Below, one piece after another: positions 1 to 40,589 of a stretch of 64,000 nucleotides of DNA (within the stretch, counting starts at the first letter, position 1; every line of letters begins with the position of its first letter). The notes beneath the pieces were generated by a model. It searched no databases. It saw only the letters and a list, made by a program, of their open reading frames with translations, and was not told where the DNA came from. This DNA is from Eublepharis macularius (Eukaryota > Chordata > Lepidosauria > Squamata > Eublepharidae). A program made the translations under genes and the position numbers. The stretch spans positions 9,633,001 through 9,697,000 of the forward strand of contig NC_072795.1 in NCBI RefSeq assembly GCF_028583425.1, given 5' to 3'.

Positions 1-40
1 GGGTTTGGGCAAGGACTAGAGCACAGGAGGTTATAAATCT

Positions 41-160
41 ATATACTCCACTGTCCAGAGCAGCCATTTTCTCCAGGAGGACTGATCTCTGTCACCCGGA
101 GATCAGTTGTAATTCCAGGAGATCTCTAGCCACCACCTGGAGGATGGCAAGCCTAGGAGT
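41..160 (+). repeat. Terminal part of a short non-autonomous DNA-transposon-like repeat
   Basis: The stretch with 'ctccaggagg actgatctct' and 'gagatcagttgtaattcc' recurs near the other end of the window at about 63680-63770, in the same orientation. Two copies in one window mark it as an interspersed repeat. The second copy keeps both ends (see 63552-63772); this one is only the right half. Family not assigned. Confidence 0.5.
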
Positions 161-1607
161 AGCCCATCTTCTCCCATGCACACTACAGCTCTGACCGAAT
201 CAATGATTTTTAAAATTTCTTTCCCTGAAGCTGTTATGTGGCTGTGAAAAAAACATGTCAGGTTCCGGGAACCTGCAAATGTATATATCATGTATTTTGG
301 CCTTCAGTGGATGCTTGAATTAATTTGCTGTGCATAAGACTGTCAATAACTCTCCTATATATGCCCAGCATTGAAATTATGACTCCTCCTCCAGAGGCAT
401 CCCCAGTACATAATATGGCATTGTGTGTTAGCTCTATGCAACAAAAACAAACACTGTAAGTTGATTTTTAAAATCAAATTACTTTTAAGGATATTATGCT
501 AAAGAAAATGTAGAAATGAACCTCTTCTGTACAACAAAATGCCTGGAAACATTTTAAAAATGAAAGTTGGGGATTCAGAGGAAATAGTGCATCACGTCAA
601 TGGATTGTTGGACTGTTGTTATGCCATTGAGGTCTAGCATTTGTAGATTATAAACAAAAGAAGCCTGAGGCAGTCCTTCTGATGGTGGAATTGTGGCTGC
701 TGTAGGGGACTGAAGCAAGAGCGCTCAGGGGAAATTGCCCTGGGGATACTTCATTGCCACATAAAATATGAATGTCAATGAGACCAACGTGGAGAACCAA
801 AGTCTTGTGGAAGCCAGAGTTAAATAAGGTAGTCACAATCAGCTAATGCAATTTTGAAAAATATTCCTACTACTGTATGTTCACAGAGTCAGTGGCTGCA
901 AATCTGTTTGGATCCACAGCATTTTAGCCCATTGCGAATGCTTGACGCAGGCACGCATTTGAGGTTCTCAGTGCAGAAAGCAAACTTACCCAGTGTTCAG
1001 CTCAGGTCTGATCTCAGCAGTCAAACAAGGTTGGTTTGAGCGTAAAACATGTCCAGCATGATATTCACAGCACCCTTGCTACTGCAGAAGGAACGGATCT
1101 AGGGAAAGTTGCAAAGACTCCTGTGCCCAGAGAAACTGAAACACATTTCCCTTCACTGCACCCTTGACTAGATCATCCTCTGCCTTTTGAAGCAGCCTTG
1201 TAGGATCACTTGCAGTGACTGCGCTTTGCGGCACTGCCATGTTCTTCAGGACTATGAAACCCACAACAGCGATGTCTGCGCCACCCATCCCCGCATGACT
1301 AGTTTGCATGACAACCTTCCATATTTCAGTTCCACTTTAGCCTTAAAATGTGTAATTAGCTGTGAGAGCAGACACTTGCTGGAAACAGTCTTTACTTTCT
1401 TACAGCATTAGCTTTATTAGAATCACTGAGAATGGGGGTTTATTTGTATATTTTGGACATTTTGGAATGGTTTTCTAATGTATAAACCAGATCTAAGATT
1501 CTACAGACCTCGTTTTCCTTTAGCTAACTGCAATATCATATCCCACTCTCAGTATCCACAAGGGAAGAAAATTAATGTTACCATTTTGTAAATAACTTTA
1601 TTTCCAG
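161..1607 (+). other. Intron 3 (3' part) of CYP2 gene A
   Basis: This stretch precedes the splice acceptor (tttccag) of exon 4. Exons 1-3 of this gene must lie upstream of the window. I see no coding exon, RNA gene or clear repeat in it. Confidence 0.6.
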
Positions 1608-30410
<28,803 letters not shown>

Positions 30411-30705
30411 GAGTGTCTCATTTGTTTCAATCAATTTCTCCTGCATTCCTTTCACTTAATCTCAATTCTCCTCTGACCACCCTTAATCATTTCCCCCTCA
30501 GCTTCTTGATCAGAAGTTGATGGGTTCCTAAATCAGTTTATTATATGAAAAATATTTAGGGGTGTGCACTGAAAAAAAATTCCATTTCCATTTTGGACCC
30601 AGGATTTCCAAATGAACTATGTACCATTATTGGGTTTTTTCCCAAAGAGGTGTTCCTGGCTCTGATCTAATCCATTTGGTTTCTTTCGTTATCATGAATT
30701 TTGGC
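30411..30705. other. 3' flank of gene A
   Basis: Presumably contains the 3' untranslated region. At about 30559 'ggggtgtgcactgaaaaaaa' looks like the end of a GTGTGCAC-type hAT (compare 48158-50304). Confidence 0.4.
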
Positions 30706-31573
30706 TAGAAATGGACACGAACCAAAACAATTTAACGAATCCGTGGTTCGTGGTTCAGTGCCGATGATGATCCCGAAGTCACGAACCTCAATGGACATTT
30801 CCCGTTGCTGAACCGGTTTGCGGTTCATGGTTCGTGGTGCTCAGAATGGCCCCCATTGCACTTAGAGAGCCCATATTCACAGCGAGTATGTAGCAGGCTC
30901 TCCTCCAGCCAGCACCCAAGTTTGGTCAAGATTGCAATAGGGATCTTGGAGTTATAGCCTCTCCAATCCAAGGCCCACAGGAAACTCCCACAAAAATCCA
31001 AGCTCAATTATACTCTCTCTGCCTCTCCCCAAAGGCTAGCAAGTGGCAAGCAACTGCTCTCACACTCCACTGCTTGCTGAAAGTGAAAGCCAACCTAGGA
31101 GCACAGTGCTTTTTATAAGGTGAGGTCCCATAGAGCAATGCAGGAGGTCTGTGTTTGGCCGTCAGAGCTGCCTATCAGGGTTTGCAAGGATGAGATTGGA
31201 GGGCCCGTGGCTACAGAACACCCCCTCCCCCTCCCTCCCCCGGGTGTCTTCTCCCAACTTGCAACTGCTTTGCAGCTCCATGGTTGGAAGGAAGACCTGC
31301 TGATCAAGGTAAGCTGGGCTTCGATTCGGGTTTTCTGGGTGACAGAAGGAGCGCAGACAGAGTTCAGGCATTCCCCCGGCTCCATTTCCAGGGGAATTGA
31401 TTGATGGCGCCTGACTGTTTGGCTTCACGAACCGCAGCCAAACGCACCAAACCAGGCTTCTTCTGAACGCTGGTTCGTTTGCTGTGGACAATCACAAACT
31501 ACAGGATCGCGATTGCATGATCTCCAATTTCGTGGGTTTTTGTAGTTTGTAATGCGGTTCGTGCCCATGTCTA
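30706..31573. mobile_element. Non-autonomous hAT element, 8-bp target duplication ATTTTGGC
   Basis: Ends tagaaatggacacgaacc and ggttcgtgcccatgtcta; ATTTTGGC at 30698-30705 and 31574-31581. 868 bp, without transposase. The interior shares long blocks with 13121-13880 (inverted) and 45003-45584 (direct), for example 'ccatggttggaaggaagacc'. Confidence 0.9.
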
Positions 31574-31581
31574 ATTTTGGC

Positions 31582-32340
31582 CCCGTCCTTTGCAATGATG
31601 GCTTCCAGGCTCTTTGGGGCAGCTGCTTTCACTCTTGACACCATCAAAACCAAACAGAACACAATTCTCTCTCTAAACCATCGCTCTGAGTTTTCACTCC
31701 GTTACACTACACAAACACACAACAATGGACCCTGAAGAAGGGGAGTGTGGGCAAGTGCAGACTATAGTACAAAACTGACTGTCAAAGGGGTACTGGGGCA
31801 ATGGCAGCATTAAAAACAATCCCCCTTTGTATTCACTTCTGCTTTTTCTGTAGTGCCAATAAATTATTACCTTAGGATTCTGCTATTGTCCATTGGTGCC
31901 ATGTTTCCTTGTGTTTTGCAGCTTTGTTCCCACAGTGAGGGATCAATTGCTGCCAATTTAATTAATTGCATTAATTGCTGCCAATTTCCATCACCCAAGT
32001 TCAGGCAGGCAGGCAGCATGATTGTTTGAACCACTCTCCCCTGCCTAAACAGGCCTGTAGTTTTTAAAATAAATTTTCCTTTTGTTGTTGGCAGGCACGA
32101 TTGTTTATGAAAGGGCAGAGTAGTCTAATGGCTCACAGCATGAAGGTTGGGGTGGTGGTGGAAGAAATCCTAAACAGGTGTACTCAGATGTAAGTCCTAT
32201 TTTATTCAATAGCACTTAGACCCAGGGAAGTGTCTTTAGAGTTGCAGCTATGTTGAATTCATCTGGGACTTTCATCAAGTTTGACTGATTGATGAAATCG
32301 GTCAAACTTATGGCAGTCTACTTATGTCCACTTCAGGTGA
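31582..32340. other. Intergenic stretch, no clear feature
   Basis: The part around 31610-31740 weakly resembles 36640-36770 ('ttccaggc', 'ccgttacactacacaaac'), an unassigned old repeat. Nothing else recognised. Confidence 0.4.
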
Positions 32341-32344
32341 GGTA

Positions 32345-32890
32345 ACCAAGCAATGGTTCATGTTCTTAATTCCCTCTCCTCCAAGTCCACCTTATTTATG
32401 AAATTGGTTAGGCCATTTTGCTTGCAGTTGAACATTTTGTTCATTGCCAAGCATATACCTGGTGTTGATAATGGTGTGGCAGATGCCCTGTCTCACCTAC
32501 AGATGGAGCGTTTTTGGCAGCTTGCCCCTGAGGCCAACTTCCAGCCAGCTTGAATGCCCAGGGAGCTGTGGGATCTTGGAAGACAGAGGCCTTCAGGGCA
32601 ATCCAGCTACCTATGGCTCCCAGCACTCAGAGGGCATACGATCGTGCGGTACACCAGTTTGCTGGGTTTAGGTGGGAGGCGAGACTGCAGCAATTATGGC
32701 CGATTCCTATGGAATAGCTTATGCAGTTCTGTGTCGAGTGTAAATGTAAGAGTTTGACAATTAAATCTATCAGGGGCCAACTGGTGGCCTTAACCTTCAC
32801 CAGCAAAGCCCGTGGTTTTACCAAATCCACAGGGAACTTCTGAGTTAGGAAGATGCTGGAAGGTTGATCCCAGGAGACTGGAGCGCAACA
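32345..32890 (+). pseudogene. Degenerate Ngaro/DIRS RNase H-recombinase fragment
   Basis: AKHIPGVDNGVADALSHLQM followed by ERFWQLAPEA parallels the RNase H end of the element at 8218-10173 (ARHVAGVDNGLADALSRFQM, ERFFALAPEA). After a stop, a shifted frame continues with a recombinase-like N-terminus. Divergence and stops show an old, dead copy of a related element on the opposite strand. Confidence 0.75.
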
Positions 32891-33601
32891 GAATGATAGG
32901 CAAGCAATTTCCCCAGCTGTCCTCGTGAGTTGTGATCTGGAAGGCTCCTCAGCTGAACTCTAGTCTCTGCCTCTGACTCAATTGCTAGCCTTTGATAAAC
33001 CAATCTCTCTCAGCCTCGACTCCAGTTTACAACAGGGGTAGTAATACTGGCCTATTTTACAGGGCTATTGTAAAGGTTGCCACACAGTCATGCATTGAAT
33101 ACTGTGGACACTGATATGTCTGACATACAAGTAGATACTGAAACCAGTCGGTCTATTATTTTCGTATTAATGACTGAAGGTTTGCACAAGCAGCCATTAA
33201 AACAGGTAGGTGCCTACAGGGGAAGGTTTTTATGCGAGACGTTTATTGGCTTGCATAACCAATTCTGGTTTCCTTGTTGATTTAATCCCTGTCTCCATGA
33301 ATCTAGGGTGCTGTTTGTATTGATTTACATATTTATATTACTACGTTTAAATAAACATCTTTGATCTAGCTAAATGATTTGTCATTTGGAGAGGGAGGGA
33401 GGAAGCATTTTGTGATAGCCCAGGCGCCAAGGTCAGTTGGTGCTCTGTGTAGTCTCTTATGTTTCAAACTGGCTGAAAATGCTTCTCCTAAACTCCTTCT
33501 TCAAGAGAAGATTGTTTGCAAGACAATAAAGTGATGAGTTCAATTTATAGATTACATGCACTCCTGTTTCAAGGGATGTCTGGACTCTTCTTGGTCAAAT
33601 G
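32891..33601. other. Intergenic stretch, no recognised feature
   Basis: No coding or repeat signature that I can name. Confidence 0.4.
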
Positions 33602-33745
33602 CAGGGCTCTTTTTCTGGGAAAAGAGGTGGTGGAACTCAGTGAGGTTGCCCTCAGAGAAAATGGTCACATGGCTGGTGGCCCCGCCCCCTGATCTCCAGA
33701 TGGAGAGGAGTTTAGATTGCCCTCTGCACTGCTGGAGCAATCTAA
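33602..33745 (+). mobile_element. hAT-like (CAGGG-end) fragment, left end only
   Basis: 'cagggctctttttctgggaa' to 'tttagattgccctctgc' matches the left half of 25611-25936; the right end is lost. Confidence 0.65.
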
Positions 33746-34179
33746 AATTTAATTGAATCGAATTAATCTAATCTAATATTTGAGCCAATCAGATTGTTTC
33801 CAACAGCACTCTTCACTGTTCTTTCTTCCCTTTATCATTTCCCCCCAGTCCCTCATGCCTTCTGTGAAACTGCTCCTTGTCTAGCCTCTTTCAGACTAGC
33901 AAGACTTCCTCCTTTTGTGAGCGCCTCAAAACCCACATGCTTCTACAAGTATCCTTCTCATAAAAGCAAACTATAAATAATGTAAATAAATAAAATTTAA
34001 AAATTCTCCTTTGTTTTCTGTCAGGTTTATGTAAAATTTAATGCAACAGATTGTTTGAAAGGCTCAGTGCTAGGGCTAGTAAATGCAGAGCAATTTCTGT
34101 TCACCCACCTCACCAGATGGAATAATTTCCAGCTGACCAAAACATTCAGATGTTTCCTTGGCTTTCTTTTGCTTGACAT

Positions 34180-34910
34180 CCCTCCATGATATAACAGGGA
34201 AGACAATATTTTACTTTTTCCTACGACTTACCCCATTCTCTTGTTACAGCTTTCAGAAAGGGGTCACTGGTCAGTTAGCAAAGTTTTCGGAATGGTTTAT
34301 CAGATCTTCTTTCACTGCACAAACCACCTCTCTTCCTATGTTCCACTACTGGAGCTTTGCTCATTCAAACAGGGCTTACTGCAGGTGTCACCTTGCTCAT
34401 GGGCAAAATCAACAGCTGCCATATACTTGCATTCTCGGTGGTGGCCCCATCTTATAGAACAGCCTACCGGAAGAAGTCGGGAAGGCTCCTGTTCTCCTGG
34501 CTTCCCACAAATTATATACAACTGAATTATTCAGGGGGCTTCTTTTATTCAGATAAGAAAGCTGCACTGTAAGGAAGTGGTCTCAGAGAAATGCATCAGT
34601 ACAGGGATAGGGACTGTAGACTTTATTACTATGTGCTATGTTGTGCTATCTGTAGCTTTGGGTATAGTCCTATTGAGTAGTTCTCTGTTGTGTAAAATAT
34701 CAGAATTGCTTAGAATTGCTTGTGCTCTGTTTCAGCATTTTTTCAACTCTATTGCATTTCTGCTGGTTTTAAATCTTTGCAAATTTGCATTTGTAGACCT
34801 TATTACATTGTTTATTGAAATGTCTTTGAAACTGACTGTACTGACTCAGACTTTGTAATCCGCCGTAAGTCGTAATGAGAATGGTGGACTGTAAATAACA
34901 TAAATAAAGA
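34180..34910 (+). mobile_element. L2-like LINE 3' end
   Basis: 'gtggccccatcttatagaac' to 'tggcttcccacaaatt' parallels 24900-24980 of the LINE at 23690. It then continues through a T-rich 3' region to 'tggactgtaaataacataaataa'. No open frame. Confidence 0.55.
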
Positions 34911-35010
34911 GCACAAGCTGCACTTATATCAACTTTTGGTTTTTGTTTACGCTATCTAATTTTGCATACAAAATGCACACTTAGAGGGAAACTATAGGAA
35001 CATGTTCTCT

Positions 35011-35365
35011 AATGTGTTGGGTCATGCACGTTTACCTGGGAAGTGTAGTATTACAAAGAACAGACTCTCAGGACAGGAATGATTCTCACAGCGCCCTCCT
35101 CAATTGCGGAGAAGAGTGATGCAAGAGATACTCTCTTCTTCTTGCAAAAAGCTGCTCAGTTCAGATTTTCCTCTGGGAACTCAGGGGCAGGGGGATGTAG
35201 AAGGAGGCAAGAAATCCAGGGCGGCTTTTAGCAAGAGACAGAGTATCCCTCACATAACTCTTCTCCCTGGAGGAGGAGGCCACTGTGAGAATCATTCCTT
35301 TCTTGAGCGGCTGTTCTTTGTAATACTACACTTCCCAGGTAAACTTGCCATGCCCGACACAATGT
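35011..35365. mobile_element. MITE with about 85-bp terminal inverted repeats
   Basis: The left arm ('tttacctgggaagtgtagta', 'ggaatgattctcacag') is repeated inverted in the right arm ('tgtgagaatcattcc', 'tactacacttcccaggtaaa'). 355 bp; the centre has no coding capacity. A target duplication is not clear, so the superfamily is open. Confidence 0.75.
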
Positions 35366-36738
35366 ATGTAATCCTACTCCAATCACATTTGTGGGATATC
35401 TCATACTACTGATTGAGGAGGGGGGACATTTCCCCATTTTTGCTGCTCCACATGCAGCAGCAGAAAGGGGAAAACTCTCCTTCCCTGTACTGTTTTTGCA
35501 TGGGGGGGAAAAGCTTGGGAGAAAGGCAGGAGTTCTCCCTCCCCCAGGGGCAGCTTTTTGAGCCCATCTGCACTCTCTTTTTTTCTAAATAGAAGGCAGT
35601 CTCCAAGCTGACGTGTGTCTGCACGGAGCACAAATTGGCTCTGTGGAGAACTCGTAAATGAAGTAACATGTTCACTCACTGCTAATGATGCATCAAGCCC
35701 TGCTCCCTTGAAAGGAGGGGTCCTGACATGCCCAAGCCCTCATCCGTACCCTAAATGTTCACCGACTTCTCTGTTCATACTGTAATATGCAAACAGTTTG
35801 CTTTTCCCCCCCAGTGTAGAGATAGCCCCTGATCGAGTCATAAACATTTGGTGCGTTCAGCGCATTGCCATGGCTGTCTCTTTCCCTGACCCCTCTGCAA
35901 CTCCATGCCCAAAGGACAAAGAACAATTTTCTTGAAACAAAATTCTGGACAAGGTGGAAAGTCTGAAGATAATCTGGGCCAAGATGTACCGATTCCCTTT
36001 ATCTTTGGCACTGCAACTCCAATGAAGATTGTGGCTGGTTTTGATTAATCTAGCATAATTTTCTGGTTAGATACAGCAGCCACGGATGGACAGACTGCTG
36101 GAGATACATGGTCATTGTGCTGGCATTCAGTCAGCTGGCAATGCTTTCATTGCCTCCACAACATTGGTGGCCACAAGGCAATGCAACCCCTGGCGGTCAT
36201 TAAACTGTTCACCATCTGCGCCATGCTCCACCACAGTTCCAACTGCCCTAGATGGGGGAGGTGATGGAGGTCCTCTGCTGCAGGTGCAAGCGGCAGGCTA
36301 GACTGTTAGGAGCCCTCAGTTCTCACATGGGCAGAGGCAACAGGCAGAGATATGCTGACAGCCGCTAAATACTTTCCCCCTCCTTAGTGTTGTGCAGTAT
36401 GTACATTTGGAAATTCTAGTAAAAACACTTTAAAAAATTGATAAGGAAATCCAGCAGCGGTTGAAATCTAGTGGTTCCTTGGAGACCATTAAGGCAATAT
36501 GTAGATGGATCAACTTTGCTAGTCAAGCTTCGTGCGTGTCAAGAGAATTATTTAAAATATTGGTATCCTGCTTTACCAGAGGAGGAAAACCTCAAGGTGA
36601 ACTACAATATAAAAATTCTTTAAAAGGGCTTCCAGGCATTTTGGGGGGCAACTGTTGTTGCACTTAACGGCACCAAAATTGTACAAAACACAGTCCTCCC
36701 TCTAAAACATCAGTCCAGCAAGTTTTTCCTCGATTACA

Positions 36739-36772
<34 letters not shown>

Positions 36773-37209
36773 CAAGTGATCATGTTTTTAAATGTCCCTA
36801 GAAGATTCCATTATTCCAGTGAGAATATCATAGCCATCTGTTGTTCGGTTGCTGGATCAGACCATATCATTCAGTCTTTTGATGTTATGTGACAAATTTC
36901 TGTGTTTTAAAAACACAGATTGATCTTGATCAGCTTATTTGTAGAGCACTCCCCTTGCTATAATTGATGTCCAATTTTTGAAATCACTGTTCAACTGGAA
37001 AGTACACTGATATAAATGGATCAAGAACAGATTTTCCCCTGGCTTTAATATTACTATCATAAGATACAGGTAGTTGCCTAAATTTAATTGCCTCATTTAA
37101 TACCAGTGTCAGGGGGCTTGTTATGCATTCCATTTTCCATTCTTAGTCCATCTGCAGCTGGTGCTTTGTTATTTGCCACCTCAGTCGGAATGAAAGGCAG
37201 ACACAATAT
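35366..37209. other. Intergenic stretch; (AC)n microsatellite at 36741-36769
   Basis: Apart from the dinucleotide run (29 bp of AC) and small pieces of unassigned old repeats near 36440-36700, I see no gene or named element. Confidence 0.5.
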
Positions 37210-38495
37210 TTGGGTTATAAAATTGGGCCACCTTATTAACATTTCAACAGTTAAACATCAACTACAGCAAGGGCCTAACTAGCAGTACAGGTCGAGCCCT
37301 GGGGTCACTCCCTGGACCCCACCCCAACCTGTCTGGGTGAGTCACCTGCTGCCCCAGGTGCGAGCCATCCATCGAATGGCTGGGACCCAGCCTGGCCTGG
37401 CGGAGTGGTTCACCCCTGTAAAGCTCCCCCACCTGGCCGTACAGCAGCGGGGGGAGACTGGCTTGTCCAGGGGTTCCCTACCCACGGCGTCTGTCCTCGC
37501 AACTGGGCCGTACAGCAGCCAGCCACTCCTGACAGACCCCAATTCCCCACCAATGGGGAGGTGCCAAGGGTGCTCACCGGCCCTGGACCCCACCCCAACC
37601 TGTCTGGGTAAGTCACCTGCTGCCCCAGGTGCGAGCCATCCATCGAATGGCTGGGACCCAGCCTGGCCTGGCGGAATGGTTCACCCCTGTAAAGCTCCCC
37701 CACCTGGCCGTACAGCAGCGGGGGGAGACTGGCTTGTCCAGGGGTTCCCTACCCACGGCGTCTGTCCTCGCAACTGGGCCGTACAGCAGCCAGCCACTCC
37801 TGACAGACCCCAATTCCCCACCAATGGGGAGGTGCCAAGGGTGCTCACCGGCCCTGGACCCCACCCCAACCTGTCTGGGTAAGTCACCTGCTGCCCCAGG
37901 TGCGAGCCATCCATCGAATGGCTGGGACCCAGCCTGGCCTGGCGGAATGGTTCACCCCTGTAAAGCTCCCCCACCTGGCCGTACAGCAGCGGGGGGAGAC
38001 TGGCTTGTCCAGGGGTTCCCTACCCACGGCGTCTGTCCTCGCAACTGGGCCGTACAGCAGCCAGCCACTCCTGACAGACCCCAATTCCCCACCAATGGGG
38101 AGGTGCCAAGGGTGCTCACCGGCCCGCTTAAACTTTTCCCCTAACTTAATTCCTGCCACCCAGGAATTATCTCAGACCCACCAGGCCAATTACCTACAAC
38201 CCCTCACAGTGCAAGGTAGGCAAAAAAACTCCACTCCCAAGTGCCAATCAGGGAAATGGAGAGAAAAATTCCTACCTGGCCCCAAATGGCAACCAGCTAA
38301 TCCTGCACTGCAATAGGGAGAGGTGGGTGGGCCGAGCACGAGGCACAACTGAGAAGCAGGGGGTGGAGAAGCCTGTTAAGGCTGCAGTCTCTGCCCCCCG
38401 CTGGAAAAAAACCCGGATGCCAGGAGCGCCTTTTGCCTTCCTCCATCCGAGGAGGCAAATGACGGCCACCAGCCTGAGTGGCTAAAGCCACTGCC
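37210..38495 (-). mobile_element. Ngaro/DIRS-like 3' fragment with internal tandem array
   Basis: On the - strand it ends with a taataaggtggcccaat-type 3' end near 37225. It then carries three 271-bp tandem units (see next entry) and a part at 38130-38480 that matches 3085-3560. The relation to Ngaro is tentative and rests on the 3'-end similarity to 6345. Confidence 0.5.
37310..38124. repeat. Three tandem 271-bp units
   Basis: Units start at 37310, 37581 and 37852 with 'ccctggaccccaccccaacc'. Units 2 and 3 appear identical; unit 1 differs at a few positions (gtgagt versus gtaagt, cggagtgg versus cggaatgg). Because 271 is not a multiple of 3, the long reading frames crossing the array are artefacts. 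The related fragment at 2765 has a single diverged unit. Confidence 0.9.
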
Positions 38496-38559
38496 TGGGA
38501 TGGCTGGATTCTCTGGTGTTACAGTGATATTTCTACTTCATTAGCCATAATGGGTGCTC

Positions 38560-38900
38560 CTACATTATTTAAATCATCTTCAGAGATTCTTGTTATGGTC
38601 AGACATGCTAAAATTCATTAATTATATTAATGCATGCAAGATGCTGCTCAGATTTATATAATAGCTGAGTAAAATTCCCAAATTGATCTCCAATTTCTTC
38701 TGTTGTTGTGATTCTTATGATAGATTTGAAAAGTTGTTAATAACTTTTTCTTCAGCTCCTTTGCAATAATTCTCGATAAGATCTTAGATGGTTTACTGCC
38801 CATTTCAAAATACTTCTGATTTGTATAAGTTGGCCTCTTTTCTGTTTTATATGACATTTGAATTCCAATTAAGATTTTAAATAGTTCTTTCTAACCTCCT
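38560..38900 (-). mobile_element. L1-like ORF2 fragment
   Basis: The - strand frame has NQKYFEMGSKPSKILSRIIA then KELKKK, the block between endonuclease and RT of L1 ORF2. Short and degenerate. Confidence 0.6.
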
Positions 38901-38934
38901 TTTATTTTTATCAATTTATGATATTTTCAGCTTC

Positions 38935-39056
38935 TTCAGTCATTTCTGAATTCAGCTGGATTCAGAAAAGGAAGCAGCACTAGAGATCTTATTGCAAATT
39001 TACAGTGGCTAATGGAGCACACAAGAGAAGAAGAAAATGAGCCTGTGTTTTATATC
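38935..39056 (+). mobile_element. RTE-like LINE RT fragment
   Basis: NSAGFRKGSSTRDLIANLQW matches the (Q)AGFRKGR.TRDQI block of RTE/BovB-type RTs. Only about 40 codons remain. Confidence 0.5.
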
Positions 39057-39190
39057 CAGAGGAATTAGCCGTGTTAGTCTGTAGTAGCAAAATCAAAAAG
39101 AGTCCAGTAGCACCTTTAAGACTAACCAATTTTATTGTAGCATAAGCTTTCGAGAATCAAGTTCTCTTCGTCAGATGCATGGTACAGAAA
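39057..39190 (-). repeat. Interspersed repeat with 'cgaaagcttatgctacaat' tail
   Basis: 'gaggaattagccgtgttagt' to 'gttctcttcgtcagatgcat' is found inverted at 42855-42990. A very common type in turtle and squamate DNA, possibly a Penelope 3' end; family not settled. Confidence 0.5.
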
Positions 39191-39247
39191 CTGGTCAAAT
39201 ATAGAAGAGGAGGGGAGGAGAGAGAAGAGAGAAGATGCAGTTTAAAA

Positions 39248-39345
39248 CCTTTGATTTATATACCGCCCTTCAGAACAACTTAATGCCCACTCAGAGCAGT
39301 TTACAAAGTATGCTATTTTTACCCCCACAACAATAATCACTATGT
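39248..39345 (-). repeat. tRNA-derived SINE, tail part only
   Basis: 'tatataccgcccttcagaac' to 'caaagtatgctattttta' equals the 3' part of the 5390-type SINE on the - strand. Confidence 0.65.
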
Positions 39346-39539
39346 GAGGGGATATATAAAATATAAAAATTAAAACCATATCCAAGTGGCAATGCGTGAT
39401 GTTGATACACCTCATCAAGAATTCATTAGGGAAGAGAGGGCAGGTTGCAGATGGCAAAACAGTATCAAGATCCCTAGCTGAATTTGCCTGGGGAAAATTG
39501 CTACTGGACCCCAAGAAGGAAAGCAGCATTACCCTGGGC

Positions 39540-39765
39540 ATCTAAGAACGGGCCACGAGAACTAAGCACTGATGTAGCCCTTCCTGCCCTCCCTTTCATG
39601 ATCTGCCTAGGTTCACAGAATCAACATTTCTGTCAGATGGCCATCTAGTCTCTGCTTTAAAACCTCCAAAGACAGGAGCCTGTTCCACTGTAACTGTCAG
39701 GAAGATCTTGCTAATGTTTAGCCGAAAGCTCTTTTGATTTAATTTCAACCTGTTGGTTCAAACAT
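39540..39765 (-). mobile_element. CR1-like LINE 3' fragment
   Basis: 'gacagatggccatctagtctctg'-type sequence, 'ctgttccactgtaact' and 'ttgatttaatttcaacctgt' are typical of CR1 3' ends on the - strand. The same kind is at 63045-63290. Confidence 0.55.
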
Positions 39766-39778
39766 GTTCAAAATGAGA

Positions 39779-40036
39779 GCCAGTTTGGTGTAGTGGTTAG
39801 GAGTGGCAGAACTCTAATTTGGAGAAACAGGTTTGATTCTCCATTCCCCTGCTTGAAGCCAGTTGGGAGATTTTGGGTCAATCACAGTTCTCTAGAGCTC
39901 TCTCAGCTCCACCCACCTCACTAGGTGATTGCCGTGAGAATAATAACAACCCACTTAGTAAAATGCTCTGGGAGTGGCATAAAGTTATCCTGAAGGGCAG
40001 TATATAAATCGGAGTTATTATTATTGATATTATTAT
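39779..40036 (+). repeat. tRNA-derived SINE
   Basis: 'gccagtttggtgtagtggtt' to 'gcagtatataaatcggagtt' and (att)n; same family as 5390-5648 with several substitutions. Confidence 0.8.
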
Positions 40037-40111
40037 GAATAAAAATTATTTCCTAACATCCTTGCTTTGCCCTTTCAAAGATTTCCCCCCCTAACTATAA
40101 ATGTGTTGACT

Positions 40112-40186
40112 CTGTATGACTACAATCCAAACTCTTTAGCTATGATGCTAGGAGACGAGTCTGTACTTTATCTGTGGAGTATATAA
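40112..40186 (+). promoter_or_regulatory. Orphan copy of the CYP2 gene B proximal promoter
   Basis: Aligns without gaps to 47345-47419, the 75 bp up to and including the TATA box of gene B; by eye 69 of 75 bases agree. Identical runs include 'ttagctatgatgc' and 'ctgtactttatctgtggagt'. The TATA box is kept in core form (tatataac). No exon 1 follows. It is either the remnant of a lost CYP2 copy or a duplicated promoter piece. Confidence 0.75.
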
Positions 40187-40589
40187 CCTTCTTGTGGTGA
40201 CATACTAGTGTCAGCGCCAGGTGGTTTCCTGCTACATAAAGGTAGTATAAAAACATTTTAAAACCCTCGTGTTGGGAAGACACCTTTGGTAGTGAACTCT
40301 GGCTTCTTTTTTAAAAAACAGAGAAGGGATTCTAGTGGAGGCAAAGGTGCATAAAACTTTCTGAGCTTGATTTAGAGAAGAGAGTCAGCCTCGACCAAGT
40401 CAACTTCTGAATATTTAATTCTAAGTAATTTAGCCACATGATGCTTAGGACGCTGTTCAGCTTCCAATTGGGAGTTTGGCAAATATGCCTGCATATAGTT
40501 AGACAAATCTTTCGTGGTTGGTATATTAATTGGAGGGAGTTATTCTTTGATGTACTTTCATAATTAAGAATATATTCACATGGCTCCTT

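Noticed and set aside
37310-38124. CRISPR-like array
   Set aside because: Units of 271 bp without spacers, in a vertebrate genome; a tandem duplication in a repeat element.
37337-38316. Overlapping + strand frames with a repeated peptide, as if a repeat protein
   Set aside because: They cross the 271-bp DNA array. The unit is not a multiple of 3, so each unit is read in a different frame and the peptide repeat comes from several frames of the same DNA.
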